Under the pieces are notes generated by a model. It saw only the letters and a program-made list of their open reading frames with translations, was not told where the DNA came from and searched no databases. This document shows positions 16,151 to 24,788 of a stretch of DNA of 64,000 nucleotides, piece by piece. The stretch covers positions 4,526,001 through 4,590,000 of the forward strand of contig NZ_CP038026.1 of the NCBI RefSeq assembly GCF_004421005.1, in the 5' to 3' direction. This stretch comes from Pseudoduganella plicata (GTDB taxonomy: Bacteria > Pseudomonadota > Gammaproteobacteria > Burkholderiales > Burkholderiaceae_D). Both the position numbers and the translations under genes were made by a program. Every line of letters begins with the position of its first letter. Within the stretch, counting starts at the first letter, position 1.

Positions 16151-17611
16151 TCAACCCGCCAGCTTCTGCTTGAGCAGCTCCGTCAGCTGCGCCGGGTTGG
16201 CCTTGCCTTTGGATGCCTTCATCGCCTGGCCGATCAGCGCGTTGATGGCCGCCTCCTTGCCCGCGCGGTACTGCTCGACGGACTTGGCATTGTTGGCGAT
16301 GACGTCGTTGACGATGGCTTCCAGCGCGCCCGTGTCGGAAATCTGCTTCAGGCCATCGCGCTCGATGATGACGTCCACCAGGTTCTCGTCGTCCGATTGC
16401 GCTTCCCACATCGACGCGAACACCTTCTTGGCCGCATTGTTCGAGATCGTGCCGTCGGCAATGCGCTTGAGCATGCCCGCCAGCTGCGCCGGTTTGACTG
16501 GCGCGTCGGCGATGTCGACATCGTTGCGGTTCAGCGTGGACGACACGTCGCCCATCAGCCAGTTGGCGGCCGCCTTGGCATTGTCAAGGCCGGCCTTGGC
16601 GACGACGGCTTCGAAATAGGTTGCCATCGCCTTGGAGGACGTCAGCACCAGCGAGTCGTATTCCGGCAGCTTGTACTCGTTGACGAAGCGCTCGCGCATC
16701 ACGGCCGGCAGTTCCGGCATGTCGGCCCTCACGCGCTCGATCCACTCAGGCGAAATCGCCAGCGGCGGCAGGTCCGGGTCGGGGAAGTAGCGGTAGTCCT
16801 GCGCATCTTCCTTGCTGCGCATCTCGCGCGTTTCCTTGCGATCCGGGTCGTACAGGCGCGTGGCCTGCACCACCTTGCCGCCTTCCTCGATCAGTTCGAT
16901 CTGGCGGCGCACTTCCACGTTGACCGCTTCCTCGATGAAGCGGAACGAGTTCAGGTTCTTGATTTCGCAGCGGGTGCCGAATTCCGTCTGACCCTTCGGG
17001 CGGACCGAGACGTTGACGTCGCAGCGGAACGAACCTTCCTGCATATTGCCGTCGCAGACCCCCAGCCACATCACGAGACCGTGCAGGGCCTTGGCATAGG
17101 CTACGGCTTCCTGTGCGCTGCGGATTTCCGGTTCGGAGACGATTTCCAGCAGCGGCGTGCCGGCGCGGTTCAGGTCGATGCCGGACATGCCGTGGTAGTC
17201 CTCGTGCAGCGATTTGCCGGCGTCTTCCTCCAGGTGCGCGCGCGTCAGGTTGACGGTCTTGGTGACGAACTTGCCGTCCTTTTCATAGCCGAACGTCAGC
17301 GAGCCGCCTTGCACGACCGGATCGTCCATCTGGCTGATCTGGTAGCCCTTCGGCAGGTCAGGGTAAAAATAGTTCTTGCGCGCGAAGACCGAACGCGGGG
17401 CGATCTTCGCACCCACGGCCAGGCCGAAGCGGATGGCGCGATCGACGGCCTGCTTGTTCATCACAGGCAGCACGCCCGGCAGCGCCAGGTCGACGGGACT
17501 GGCCTGCGTGTTCGGTTCGGCGCCGAACGTCGTTGGCGAACCGCTGAAAATCTTGGAGCCGGTCGTGAGCTGCACGTGGTTCTCCAGACCGATGACGACT
17601 TCCCATTCCAT
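16151..17611 (-). CDS. gatB: Aspartyl/glutamyl-tRNA amidotransferase subunit B
   Basis: A 486-residue GatB. It starts MEWEVVIGLENHVQL and contains SKIFSGSPTTFGAEPN and the conserved DLNRAGTPLLEIVSEPEI. The C-terminal YqeY-like tRNA-binding tail is present and ends LLKQKLAG. GatB binds Glu-tRNA(Gln) or Asp-tRNA(Asn), phosphorylates the side chain and receives ammonia from GatA. The start at 17611 is fixed by the family; the same frame stays open further upstream through gatA but that is a shadow. gatA stops 20 bases upstream, so the three gat genes form one operon ending at the terminator at 16106-16130. Confidence 0.97.
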   Translation of the reverse strand: MEWEVVIGLENHVQLTTGSKIFSGSPTTFGAEPNTQASPVDLALPGVLPVMNKQAVDRAIRFGLAVGAKIAPRSVFARKNYFYPDLPKGYQISQMDDPVVQGGSLTFGYEKDGKFVTKTVNLTRAHLEEDAGKSLHEDYHGMSGIDLNRAGTPLLEIVSEPEIRSAQEAVAYAKALHGLVMWLGVCDGNMQEGSFRCDVNVSVRPKGQTEFGTRCEIKNLNSFRFIEEAVNVEVRRQIELIEEGGKVVQATRLYDPDRKETREMRSKEDAQDYRYFPDPDLPPLAISPEWIERVRADMPELPAVMRERFVNEYKLPEYDSLVLTSSKAMATYFEAVVAKAGLDNAKAAANWLMGDVSSTLNRNDVDIADAPVKPAQLAGMLKRIADGTISNNAAKKVFASMWEAQSDDENLVDVIIERDGLKQISDTGALEAIVNDVIANNAKSVEQYRAGKEAAINALIGQAMKASKGKANPAQLTELLKQKLAG

Positions 17612-17631
17612 AATGTCTTCTTCCTCTGTTC

Positions 17632-19116
17632 TTAGATGCCGGCGGGAGCCTGCTTGTGCCATTCGGTCGCCTGCTGGAACTGGTGCGCGACGTTCAGCAG
17701 CTTCGCCTCGGCGAAGTAATTGCCAATGATCTGCAGGCCCACGGGGCGCTTGCCGTTCTTCTCGCCGGCACCGAAGCCGCACGGGACCGACATGCCGGGC
17801 AGGCCCGCCAGGCTGGTGGACAAGGTGAAGATGTCGGCCAGGTAGTTCGCCACCGGATCGTCCGCCTTCGAGCCCAGATCCCATGCGACGGTCGGCGCGA
17901 CAGGTCCCATGATGACATCGCAGACCGCGCCTGGTCCCGTCAGCACGTTCGCGAAATCCTGCGCGATCTTGCGGCGGATGCGCTGGGCCTTCAGGTAATA
18001 GGCGTCGTAGTAGCCATGGCACAGCACGTAGGTGCCGACCATGATACGGCGCTGCACTTCCGGACCAAAGCCCTGGGCGCGCGTCTTCTTGTACATGTCC
18101 TGCAGGTCCTTGTAGCCCTCGGCACGGAAGCCGTAGCGCACGCCGTCGAAGCGCGACAGGTTGGACGATGCCTCGGCCGGCGCGATCATGTAATAGGCCG
18201 GAATCGAGTGAGCCGTATTGGGCAGGGAGATGTCGACGAGCGTGGCGCCCAGTTTCACGAACTGGTCCAGCGCCGCGCGCACGGCCGCCTCGACGTCGCT
18301 TGCCAGGCCTTCGCCGAAGTATTCCTTCGGCACGCCGATGCGCAGGCCGGTCAGCGGCTCGTTCAGGTTGCGCGTGAAGTCCTCGTGCACGCCGCCCTGT
18401 TCCGGTGCCAGGCTGGTCGAGTCGCGCTCGTCGTAGCCGGCCATGGCGGACAGCAGCAGGGCGCAGTCCTCGGCGGTCTGCGCCATCGGGCCGCCCTGGT
18501 CCAGCGACGACGCGAACGCGATCATGCCGTAGCGCGACACGCGGCCGTAGGTCGGCTTGATGCCGGTGATGCCGCAGAACGAGGCCGGCTGGCGGATCGA
18601 GCCGCCCGTGTCGGTGCCGGTGACGGCAGGCGCCAGGCGCGCGGCCACGGCGGCAGCGGAACCGCCCGACGAGCCGCCCGGCACGGCCGTGCGGTCCCAC
18701 GGGTTTCTGACGGCACCGAAGGCCGAGTTCTCGTTGGACGAACCCATGGCGAATTCGTCGCAATTGAGTTTGCCCAGGTGGACCATGCCGGCCGCATGCA
18801 GTTTCTCGACGACGGTGGCGTCGAACGGACTGACGTAGTTCGCCAGCATTTTCGAGCCGGCGGTGGAGCGCCAGTTGCGCGTGACGAAAATGTCCTTGTG
18901 CGCAATGGGGATGCCCGTCAGCGGATGCGCATTGCCGGCAGCCAGGCGGGCATCGGCCTCGGCGGCCTGCGCCAGCGTCAGCGCACGGTCGACGTGCAGG
19001 AATGCGTTCAGGTCGGAGGCTTCGATGCGGTCAAGGAAATGCGTCGCCAGTTCAGTGGCGGAAATTCCCTTACTGTGCAACAGCGTGGACAACTCTTTGA
19101 TAGTCTTCGTATGCAT
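17632..19116 (-). CDS. gatA: Aspartyl/glutamyl-tRNA amidotransferase subunit A
   Basis: A 494-residue amidase that releases ammonia from glutamine for GatB. The amidase triad is visible with the family spacing: Lys74 (IAHKDIFV), Ser149 (PGGSSGGSAAA) and Ser173 (TGGSIRQPA). The start MHTKTIKELSTLLHSK fits GatA. gatC lies upstream with an 86-base gap, and gatB follows after 20 bases. The presence of gatCAB implies that this organism makes Gln-tRNA(Gln) and/or Asn-tRNA(Asn) by the indirect route. It is an orthodox, intact copy. Confidence 0.97.
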   Translation of the reverse strand: MHTKTIKELSTLLHSKGISATELATHFLDRIEASDLNAFLHVDRALTLAQAAEADARLAAGNAHPLTGIPIAHKDIFVTRNWRSTAGSKMLANYVSPFDATVVEKLHAAGMVHLGKLNCDEFAMGSSNENSAFGAVRNPWDRTAVPGGSSGGSAAAVAARLAPAVTGTDTGGSIRQPASFCGITGIKPTYGRVSRYGMIAFASSLDQGGPMAQTAEDCALLLSAMAGYDERDSTSLAPEQGGVHEDFTRNLNEPLTGLRIGVPKEYFGEGLASDVEAAVRAALDQFVKLGATLVDISLPNTAHSIPAYYMIAPAEASSNLSRFDGVRYGFRAEGYKDLQDMYKKTRAQGFGPEVQRRIMVGTYVLCHGYYDAYYLKAQRIRRKIAQDFANVLTGPGAVCDVIMGPVAPTVAWDLGSKADDPVANYLADIFTLSTSLAGLPGMSVPCGFGAGEKNGKRPVGLQIIGNYFAEAKLLNVAHQFQQATEWHKQAPAGI

Positions 19117-19202
19117 TGTGTGTGGGGCGTTCGTGAAACCGGCGTTTGCCGCGGTGTGGACCGTGTTCCGGACCTGGTTGTGTACCTTCGGCCGTCGGAC
19201 AG

Positions 19203-19502
19203 TTATTCGATGACTTTCGGGACCAGATACAGGCCGTCTTCGGTTTTTGGCGCCACTTGCTGGTAATCGTCGCGTCGGTTCGGCTCGGTCGGCACGTCTT
19301 CGCGCAGGCGCAGGGCGACGTCCATATGGGCCGCCAGCGGATGCGACAGCGGCGCGACGCCTTCGGTATCGACCGAACGCATCTGTTCGGCCAGCGCGAA
19401 AATGCCGTTCAGCTTGTCCAGCATGGCATCGGAATGCTGCTCATCCATTTCCAGCTGGGCGAGGTGGGCAATGCGTTTTACGTCGGAGAGTGTCAGGGAC
19501 AT
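19203..19502 (-). CDS. gatC: Aspartyl/glutamyl-tRNA amidotransferase subunit C
   Basis: A 99-residue protein, normal for GatC, the small subunit that wraps GatA and GatB together. It begins MSLTLSDVKRIAHLAQLEM and ends with the characteristic RRDDYQQVAPKTEDGLYLVPKVIE region (residues 76-99). I take ATG at 19502; upstream in-frame codons would extend it into the mreB divergent region. It is the first gene of the gatCAB operon and diverges from mreB. Confidence 0.95.
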   Translation of the reverse strand: MSLTLSDVKRIAHLAQLEMDEQHSDAMLDKLNGIFALAEQMRSVDTEGVAPLSHPLAAHMDVALRLREDVPTEPNRRDDYQQVAPKTEDGLYLVPKVIE

Positions 19503-19782
19503 GGCTGGAGCGCGATGCGCGTTTAATTGTTGAAACAGTTTATTTGTTGAATCGCTACGGTATTTGTAAAATCGGCTATCTCGCGTTAAAACCCTGTCAA
19601 TAACGTGCAAAACGCCAGTTGTTGGCATGCACGTTTCGGTGGATTTAGGGCAAATAGCCTGTAAATTATAAGGTAGAATGGCGGGTTGATGCGTTGCTGG
19701 CGCTCCATGGGCTGCGTCACCGCCTCTGCACAGGACACTTTGAACAACTGCCCACGCGCGGGCATAGCGCTACAGGATACTC
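19503..19782. promoter_or_regulatory. Divergent gatC / mreB control region
   Basis: A 280-base, relatively AT-rich gap. For mreB a candidate promoter is TTTAGG (19644-19649), a 17-base spacer and TATAAG (19667-19672), which leaves a leader of about 105 bases. For gatC a minus-strand TTGACA reads at 19595-19600, but no good -10 follows. A direct repeat TTGTTGAA occurs at 19527-19534 and 19544-19551, 17 bases apart, in the gatC leader. No small gene is evident. Confidence 0.4.
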
Positions 19783-20826
19783 ATGTTTGGTTTTTTACGC
19801 AGGTACATCTCGTCGGATCTGGCCATCGACCTCGGCACGGCAAACACCCTTATTTACGTACGCGGTTCCGGCATCGTCCTTGACGAGCCCTCGGTCGTTG
19901 CGATTCGCCAGGAAGGCGGCCCGAACGGCAAGAAGACCATCCAGGCGGTAGGCAAGGAAGCGAAACAGATGCTGGGCAAGGTACCCGGCAATATCGAGGC
20001 GATCCGCCCGATGAAGGACGGCGTCATCGCCGACTTCACCGTCACGGAGCAGATGCTCAAGCAGTTCATCCGCATGGTGCACGATTCGAAATTCTTCCGT
20101 CCTTCCCCCCGCATCATCATCTGCGTGCCGTGCGGCTCGACCCAGGTCGAGCGCCGCGCCATCCGCGAATCGGCGCTGGGCGCGGGAGCCTCCCAGGTCT
20201 ACCTGATCGAAGAACCGATGGCCGCCGCGATCGGCGCCGGCCTGCCGGTTTCCGACGCCACCGGCTCGATGGTCGTCGACATCGGCGGCGGCACGACGGA
20301 AGTCGGCATTATCTCGCTGGGCGGCATGGTCTACAAAGGGTCCGTGCGCGTGGGCGGCGACAAGTTCGACGAAGCGATCGTCAACTACATCCGCCGCAAT
20401 TACGGCATGCTGATCGGCGAACAGACGGCAGAGGCGATCAAGAAAGCCATCGGTTCCGCGTTCCCTGGCTCCGAAGTGAAGGAAATGGAAGTCAAGGGCC
20501 GCAACCTGTCCGAGGGTATTCCTCGTTCGTTTACGATCTCGTCGAACGAGATCCTGGAAGCGTTGACGGACCCGCTGAACAATATCGTCTCGGCCGTCAA
20601 GAACGCGCTGGAACAGACCCCGCCGGAACTGGGCGCGGACATCGCCGAAAAAGGCATGATGCTGACCGGCGGCGGCGCGCTGTTGCGCGACCTGGACCGC
20701 CTGCTGATGGAGGAGACCGGCCTGCCGGTGCTGGTGGCGGAAGACCCGCTGACCTGCGTGGTGCGCGGCTCCGGCATGGCGCTGGAGCGCATGGACCAGC
20801 TCGGTTCCATCTTCTCCTACGAGTAA
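19783..20826 (+). CDS. mreB: Rod shape-determining protein MreB
   Basis: A 347-residue bacterial actin. It starts MFGFLRRYISSDLAIDLGTANTLIYV, with the amphipathic membrane-binding N-terminus followed by the phosphate-1 loop. ATP-site landmarks are MVVDIGGGTTEVGIISLGG and MLTGGGALLRDLDRLL. It polymerises under the membrane and directs the elongasome. It is the first gene of mreB-mreC-mreD-mrdA-rodA-rlpA. A GCAA-loop hairpin follows its stop before mreC, which may set a higher level of MreB than of the downstream proteins. Sequence is intact and of usual length. Confidence 0.98.
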   Translation: MFGFLRRYISSDLAIDLGTANTLIYVRGSGIVLDEPSVVAIRQEGGPNGKKTIQAVGKEAKQMLGKVPGNIEAIRPMKDGVIADFTVTEQMLKQFIRMVHDSKFFRPSPRIIICVPCGSTQVERRAIRESALGAGASQVYLIEEPMAAAIGAGLPVSDATGSMVVDIGGGTTEVGIISLGGMVYKGSVRVGGDKFDEAIVNYIRRNYGMLIGEQTAEAIKKAIGSAFPGSEVKEMEVKGRNLSEGIPRSFTISSNEILEALTDPLNNIVSAVKNALEQTPPELGADIAEKGMMLTGGGALLRDLDRLLMEETGLPVLVAEDPLTCVVRGSGMALERMDQLGSIFSYE

Positions 20827-20837
20827 GCATTAGCAAG

Positions 20838-20859
20838 AAGGGCGGCGCAAGCCGCCCTT
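20838..20859 (+). terminator. Hairpin between mreB and mreC
   Basis: AAGGGCGGC (20838-20846), loop GCAA, GCCGCCCTT (20851-20859): a perfect 9-base stem closed by a GNRA tetraloop. The run after it (GTTCAATGG) is not T-rich, so it is more likely a partial terminator or an mRNA-stability element than a full stop. Confidence 0.6.
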
Positions 20860-20872
20860 GTTCAATGGGTCT

Positions 20873-22012
20873 ATGGAATACAGTCCACCGCCACTTTTCA
20901 AGCAAGGCGCGTCGGCGCGCGCCAAGATGATGATCTTTGCGTGCATCTCGATTGCGCTGCTGCTGGTCGACTCGCGTCTGGACGGGCTGAAGATCGCGCG
21001 CCAGGTGGCCGGCACCGTGCTCTATCCGGTGCAGGTGGTGGCCCTGCTGCCGCGCGATGCCATGGTCCACATGGGTAACTACTTTTCTTCGCTGTCGGCG
21101 CTGGAAAAGCAGGTGAGCGAACTAAAACAGCAGCAGATCGCCATGTCGCAGACATTGCAGCAGGCGCAGCGCACCCAGGCCGAGAACAGCCAGCTGCGCA
21201 AACTTCTCGAAGCACGCGAAAAACTGCCCGGCAAGACGATGCTGGGCGAGATCCTCTACGACGCGCGCGACGTCTTCACCCGCAAGGTCATCCTCGACCG
21301 CGGCAGCCAGCAGGGCGTCAAGGCCGGCCTGCCCGTGATCGACAACCAGGGCGTCGTCGGCCAGGTCACGCGCGTGTTTCCGTTCACGTCCGAGGTCACG
21401 CTGCTGACCGACAAGGAGCAGGCCATCCCCGTGCAAGTGCTGCGCAACGGCTTGCGCAGCATCGCCTATGGCCGCGGCCAGTCGGGCTACCTCGACCTGC
21501 GCTTCATGGAACCGAATGCCGACGTCGTCGTGGGCGACATCCTCGTCACTTCCGGCATCGACGGCGTCTACCCGGCCGGCCTGGCCGTGGCACGCGTAAC
21601 GCAGGTCGAGAACAATGCGAACGGCGCGTTCGGCCGCATCGTCTGCCAGCCGCTTGCCGGCATCCAGCGCAATACCCAGCTGCTGATCCTGATGTCGCTG
21701 CCGGAAATGCCGCCCCGGCCGCCGGCAGAGGAAGTCGTCAAGCCGGTCAAGAAGAAGAAAGAGGCCAAGGACGCCGCCGCACCTGCCGCTGCCACGGCAC
21801 CGGCCTCTGGCGGTGCGCCGGCAGCCCGTCCGGCCGGAACGCCCGCCGCGGCGGCAGCCACCACGCCTGGCGCGACGGCACCCGCGACGACGACGCCAGC
21901 GGGCCGCGCCGTCGTGCCGGCCACCGCACCCGCTACCCGTCCGGCCGCGCCGGCCACCGCGCCCGCCGCCGCAGCTGTCACCCGTCCGGCCGCCACCCAG
22001 GAGGCACGATGA
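20873..22012 (+). CDS. mreC: Rod shape-determining protein MreC
   Basis: A 379-residue elongasome scaffold. A short cytosolic part (MEYSPPPLFKQGASARAKM) is followed by one membrane span (IFACISIALLLV), a coiled coil with many Gln and Leu (LSALEKQVSELKQQQIAMSQ), and the periplasmic MreC beta domain (ILDRGSQQGVKAGLPVIDNQ, GVVGQVTRVFPFTSEVTLLT). About 90 C-terminal residues are low-complexity Ala/Pro/Thr, longer than in E. coli and probably unstructured. ATG 20873 is chosen since it gives the family start; 20858 would overlap the hairpin. Its stop overlaps the mreD start (ATGA at 22009-22012). Confidence 0.95.
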   Translation: MEYSPPPLFKQGASARAKMMIFACISIALLLVDSRLDGLKIARQVAGTVLYPVQVVALLPRDAMVHMGNYFSSLSALEKQVSELKQQQIAMSQTLQQAQRTQAENSQLRKLLEAREKLPGKTMLGEILYDARDVFTRKVILDRGSQQGVKAGLPVIDNQGVVGQVTRVFPFTSEVTLLTDKEQAIPVQVLRNGLRSIAYGRGQSGYLDLRFMEPNADVVVGDILVTSGIDGVYPAGLAVARVTQVENNANGAFGRIVCQPLAGIQRNTQLLILMSLPEMPPRPPAEEVVKPVKKKKEAKDAAAPAAATAPASGGAPAARPAGTPAAAAATTPGATAPATTTPAGRAVVPATAPATRPAAPATAPAAAAVTRPAATQEAR

Positions 22013-22521
22013 ACCGTCCCCAATATATCCTGCTGCCGGTCAGCCCCGTCTTCATCGCCTTCAGCCTGCTGATCGCGTTCCTGCTCAACCTCCTGCCGTG
22101 GGGCCGATTCATCGGCGCACCGGACTTCGTCGCGCTGGCGCTGGTGTTCTGGGGCATCCACCAGCCGCGCAAGGTCGGCATCGGCACGGCGTTCTGCCTT
22201 GGCCTGCTGATGGACGTGCACGACGCCACCCTGCTGGGCGAGAACGCGCTGGCCTACACGCTGCTGTCGTATTTCGCGATCATGATGCACCGCCGCGTGC
22301 TGTGGTTCCCGCTGACGACGCAGGCCGTGCACGTGCTGCCGCTGCTGTTGCTGGCGCAGGCCGTGCAACTGCTGGTGCGCTTCGTCGTCACCGGCAAATT
22401 CCCCGGCTGGTTCTACTTCCTCGAAAGCGTCGTCTCGGCCATCCTGTGGCCCTTCGTGACAATGCTGCTGCTTGCGCCGCAGCGTCGCTCTGTCGATAAA
22501 GACCATACCCGACCGATCTGA
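22009..22521 (+). CDS. mreD: Rod shape-determining protein MreD
   Basis: A 170-residue inner-membrane protein with five or so hydrophobic spans, starting MNRPQYILLPVSPVFIAFSL. PWGRFIGAPDFVALALVFW and GFxxGLLMDV-like text (CLGLLMDVHDATLLGENAL) are typical of MreD. It works with MreC, PBP2 and RodA in lateral wall synthesis. Its start overlaps the mreC stop and the mrdA start follows 7 bases after its stop. Length is normal. Confidence 0.95.
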   Translation: MNRPQYILLPVSPVFIAFSLLIAFLLNLLPWGRFIGAPDFVALALVFWGIHQPRKVGIGTAFCLGLLMDVHDATLLGENALAYTLLSYFAIMMHRRVLWFPLTTQAVHVLPLLLLAQAVQLLVRFVVTGKFPGWFYFLESVVSAILWPFVTMLLLAPQRRSVDKDHTRPI

Positions 22522-22528
22522 TGGCGCC

Positions 22529-24787
22529 ATGACTGAGCTGAAGAACAACGAACGCGACCTGTACCTGTTCAAGGTGCGGCTGTCGCTGCTCGGCGCCCTG
22601 GTCTTTGTCTGCTTTGCCTGCCTGCTCGCGCGCTTCGTCTGGCTGCAGGTGATCAAGCACAACGACTATGCCGCGCAGGCCGAGGACAACCGTATCGCCA
22701 TCGTGCCGATCATGCCCAACCGCGGCCTCATCCTGGACCGCAACGGCGTCGTCCTCGCGCGCAATTACTCGGCCTATACGCTCGAGATCACGCCGTCGAA
22801 GCTGCATATCCCGCTGGACGAGATGATCGACCAGCTGTCAACGCTGGTCGAAGTGACGCCGAAAGACCGGCGCCGCTTCCGTAAGCTCATGGAGGAATCG
22901 AAGAACTTCGCCAGCGTGCCGCTGCGCACCCGGCTGTCGGACGAAGAGGTGGCCCGCTTCACGGCGAACCGCTTCCGTTTCCCCGGAGTGGAAGTGCAGG
23001 CGCGCCTGTTCCGCAACTATCCGCTGGGCGAAGTCGCGTCGCACGTGATCGGCTTTATCGGCCGCATCAACCAGAAGGAGAGCAAGGTCATCGAAGCATC
23101 CGAGGATGCGGCCAACTACAACGGCACCGACTACATCGGCAAGGAAGGCCTGGAGAAAAGCTACGAGCGCCGGCTGCACGGCGTGACGGGCTATGAGGAA
23201 GTGGAAGTGTCGGCTGGCGGCCGGGCCATCCGCACGCTGTCGCGCACCGCGCCCACGCCTGGCAGTAACCTGATTCTGTCGATCGATATCGAACTGCAGA
23301 AGATCGCCGAGGAGGCGTTCGGCGAATGGCGCGGCGCGCTGGTCGCCATCGAACCGGAAACGGGCGACGTGCTGGCCTACGTTTCGCGCCCCGGCTACGA
23401 CCCGAACCTGTTCGTCGACGGCATCGACGCGCAGAGCTGGAACGAACTGAATACGTCGCTCGACCGTCCCATGGTGAACCGGCCGCTGTCCGGTACCTAC
23501 GCGCCAGGGTCCACCTTCAAGCCGTTCATGGCGCTGGCGGCACTGGAACTGGGCAAGCGTACCGCCAGCCAGTCCATGTTCGATCCGGGCTTCATGTACC
23601 TGGGCACGCACAAATTCCGCGACGATAAAGTGGGCGGCCACGGCACCGTCGACCTGCGCAAATCCATCGTCGTCTCCTGCAATACCTACTACTACCAGCT
23701 GGGCCGCGAAATGGGGATCGATTCGATCCACGACTTCATGAAGCCCTTCGGCTTCGGCCAGAAGACGGGCATCGACCTGGAAAACGAGAAGACGGGCGTG
23801 CTGCCGTCGCAGGAATGGAAGCGGGCCCGCTACAAGAAAAATCCGGCGGCAGGTCGCTGGGTCGGCGGCGACACGATCTCCGTCAGCAACGGCTCGGGCT
23901 ACAATTCGTACACGCCGCTGCAGATCGCCCACGCGGTGGCCAACCTGGCCAACAACGGCATCGTCATGAAGCCGCACCTGGTCAAGATCATCGAGGACGG
24001 CGGCACCAAGGCCCGTACCCTGACGGTGCCGAAGGAAAGCTACCGCATCCCGCTGCAGCAGAAGAACATCGACATCATCAAGGATGCGATGGTGGGCGTG
24101 ACCAGTGAACCTGGCGGCACGGCCTACGGCGTGTTCAAGAACGTCGGCTACACGGTGGGTGGCAAGACCGGTACGGCGCAGGTGGTCGGCATCAAGGCCA
24201 ACGAAAAGTACAACGCGGCGTCGCTGGCCGAGCGGCTGCGCGACAACTCGCTGTTCACGGCATTCGCGCCGGCGGACAAGCCGAAGATCGTGCTGGCCAT
24301 GGTCGTCGAGAACGCCGGTTTCGGCGCCGCCGTGGCCGCGCCGATCGCCCGAAAGGTGCTCGACTATTGGCTGCTGGGCAAGCGGCCGACGGAAAAGGAA
24401 ACCACGCCGGTGCCGAAGGAGGATGCCGAAGTGCTGGCCCCTGTCGAAGGTCCGGCCGCGGAAGAGGAAGCGGCCATCGCGCTGGAGCAGCGCGCGGCCA
24501 TGCAGGGCGGCCAGGTGGGCGTCGCCGCGACGGCGGCGCCAGTGCCGCCCGGCGTGACGACGCCGCGCCCGGCCGCGCCGGCGAAGCCGCAAGCCCCGGT
24601 CTCCCCGGGACTGATCCCGGAGCGGCCGAAAACGCCGGCCGCGCCCAAGGTGACGCAACCGAACGTGCTGGCACGCCCGCCTTCCGAGCAGCCCGCGCCC
24701 ACGGCCATTCTGCCGGCGCGGCAGGCACCGCCGGCGCGTGCGCCCGTCCAGCAACCGGCGGCCCAGCCGCCGCGCAACAAGGAATAA
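22529..24787 (+). CDS. mrdA: Penicillin-binding protein 2
   Basis: A 752-residue class B transpeptidase of the elongasome. It has one N-terminal membrane anchor (about residues 17-37), the dimerisation domain with PNRGLILDRNGVVLARN, then the transpeptidase domain. The nucleophile is Ser328 in APGSTFKPF, SVSNGSGYN is the SxN region, and GGKTGTAQ is the KTG box. The last 120 or so residues are Pro/Ala-rich, a tail absent from E. coli PBP2. ATG 22529 is preferred over the earlier in-frame 22472, which lies inside mreD. rodA starts directly after the stop, as usual for this SEDS-bPBP pair. Confidence 0.96.
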   Translation: MTELKNNERDLYLFKVRLSLLGALVFVCFACLLARFVWLQVIKHNDYAAQAEDNRIAIVPIMPNRGLILDRNGVVLARNYSAYTLEITPSKLHIPLDEMIDQLSTLVEVTPKDRRRFRKLMEESKNFASVPLRTRLSDEEVARFTANRFRFPGVEVQARLFRNYPLGEVASHVIGFIGRINQKESKVIEASEDAANYNGTDYIGKEGLEKSYERRLHGVTGYEEVEVSAGGRAIRTLSRTAPTPGSNLILSIDIELQKIAEEAFGEWRGALVAIEPETGDVLAYVSRPGYDPNLFVDGIDAQSWNELNTSLDRPMVNRPLSGTYAPGSTFKPFMALAALELGKRTASQSMFDPGFMYLGTHKFRDDKVGGHGTVDLRKSIVVSCNTYYYQLGREMGIDSIHDFMKPFGFGQKTGIDLENEKTGVLPSQEWKRARYKKNPAAGRWVGGDTISVSNGSGYNSYTPLQIAHAVANLANNGIVMKPHLVKIIEDGGTKARTLTVPKESYRIPLQQKNIDIIKDAMVGVTSEPGGTAYGVFKNVGYTVGGKTGTAQVVGIKANEKYNAASLAERLRDNSLFTAFAPADKPKIVLAMVVENAGFGAAVAAPIARKVLDYWLLGKRPTEKETTPVPKEDAEVLAPVEGPAAEEEAAIALEQRAAMQGGQVGVAATAAPVPPGVTTPRPAAPAKPQAPVSPGLIPERPKTPAAPKVTQPNVLARPPSEQPAPTAILPARQAPPARAPVQQPAAQPPRNKE

Positions 24788-24788
24788 T

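Noticed and set aside
16151..18763. Apparent gatA-gatB-length fused frame upstream of gatB
   Set aside because: The text before MEWEVVIGLE is gatA in the wrong frame; GatB starts at 17611 and gatA has its own intact frame.
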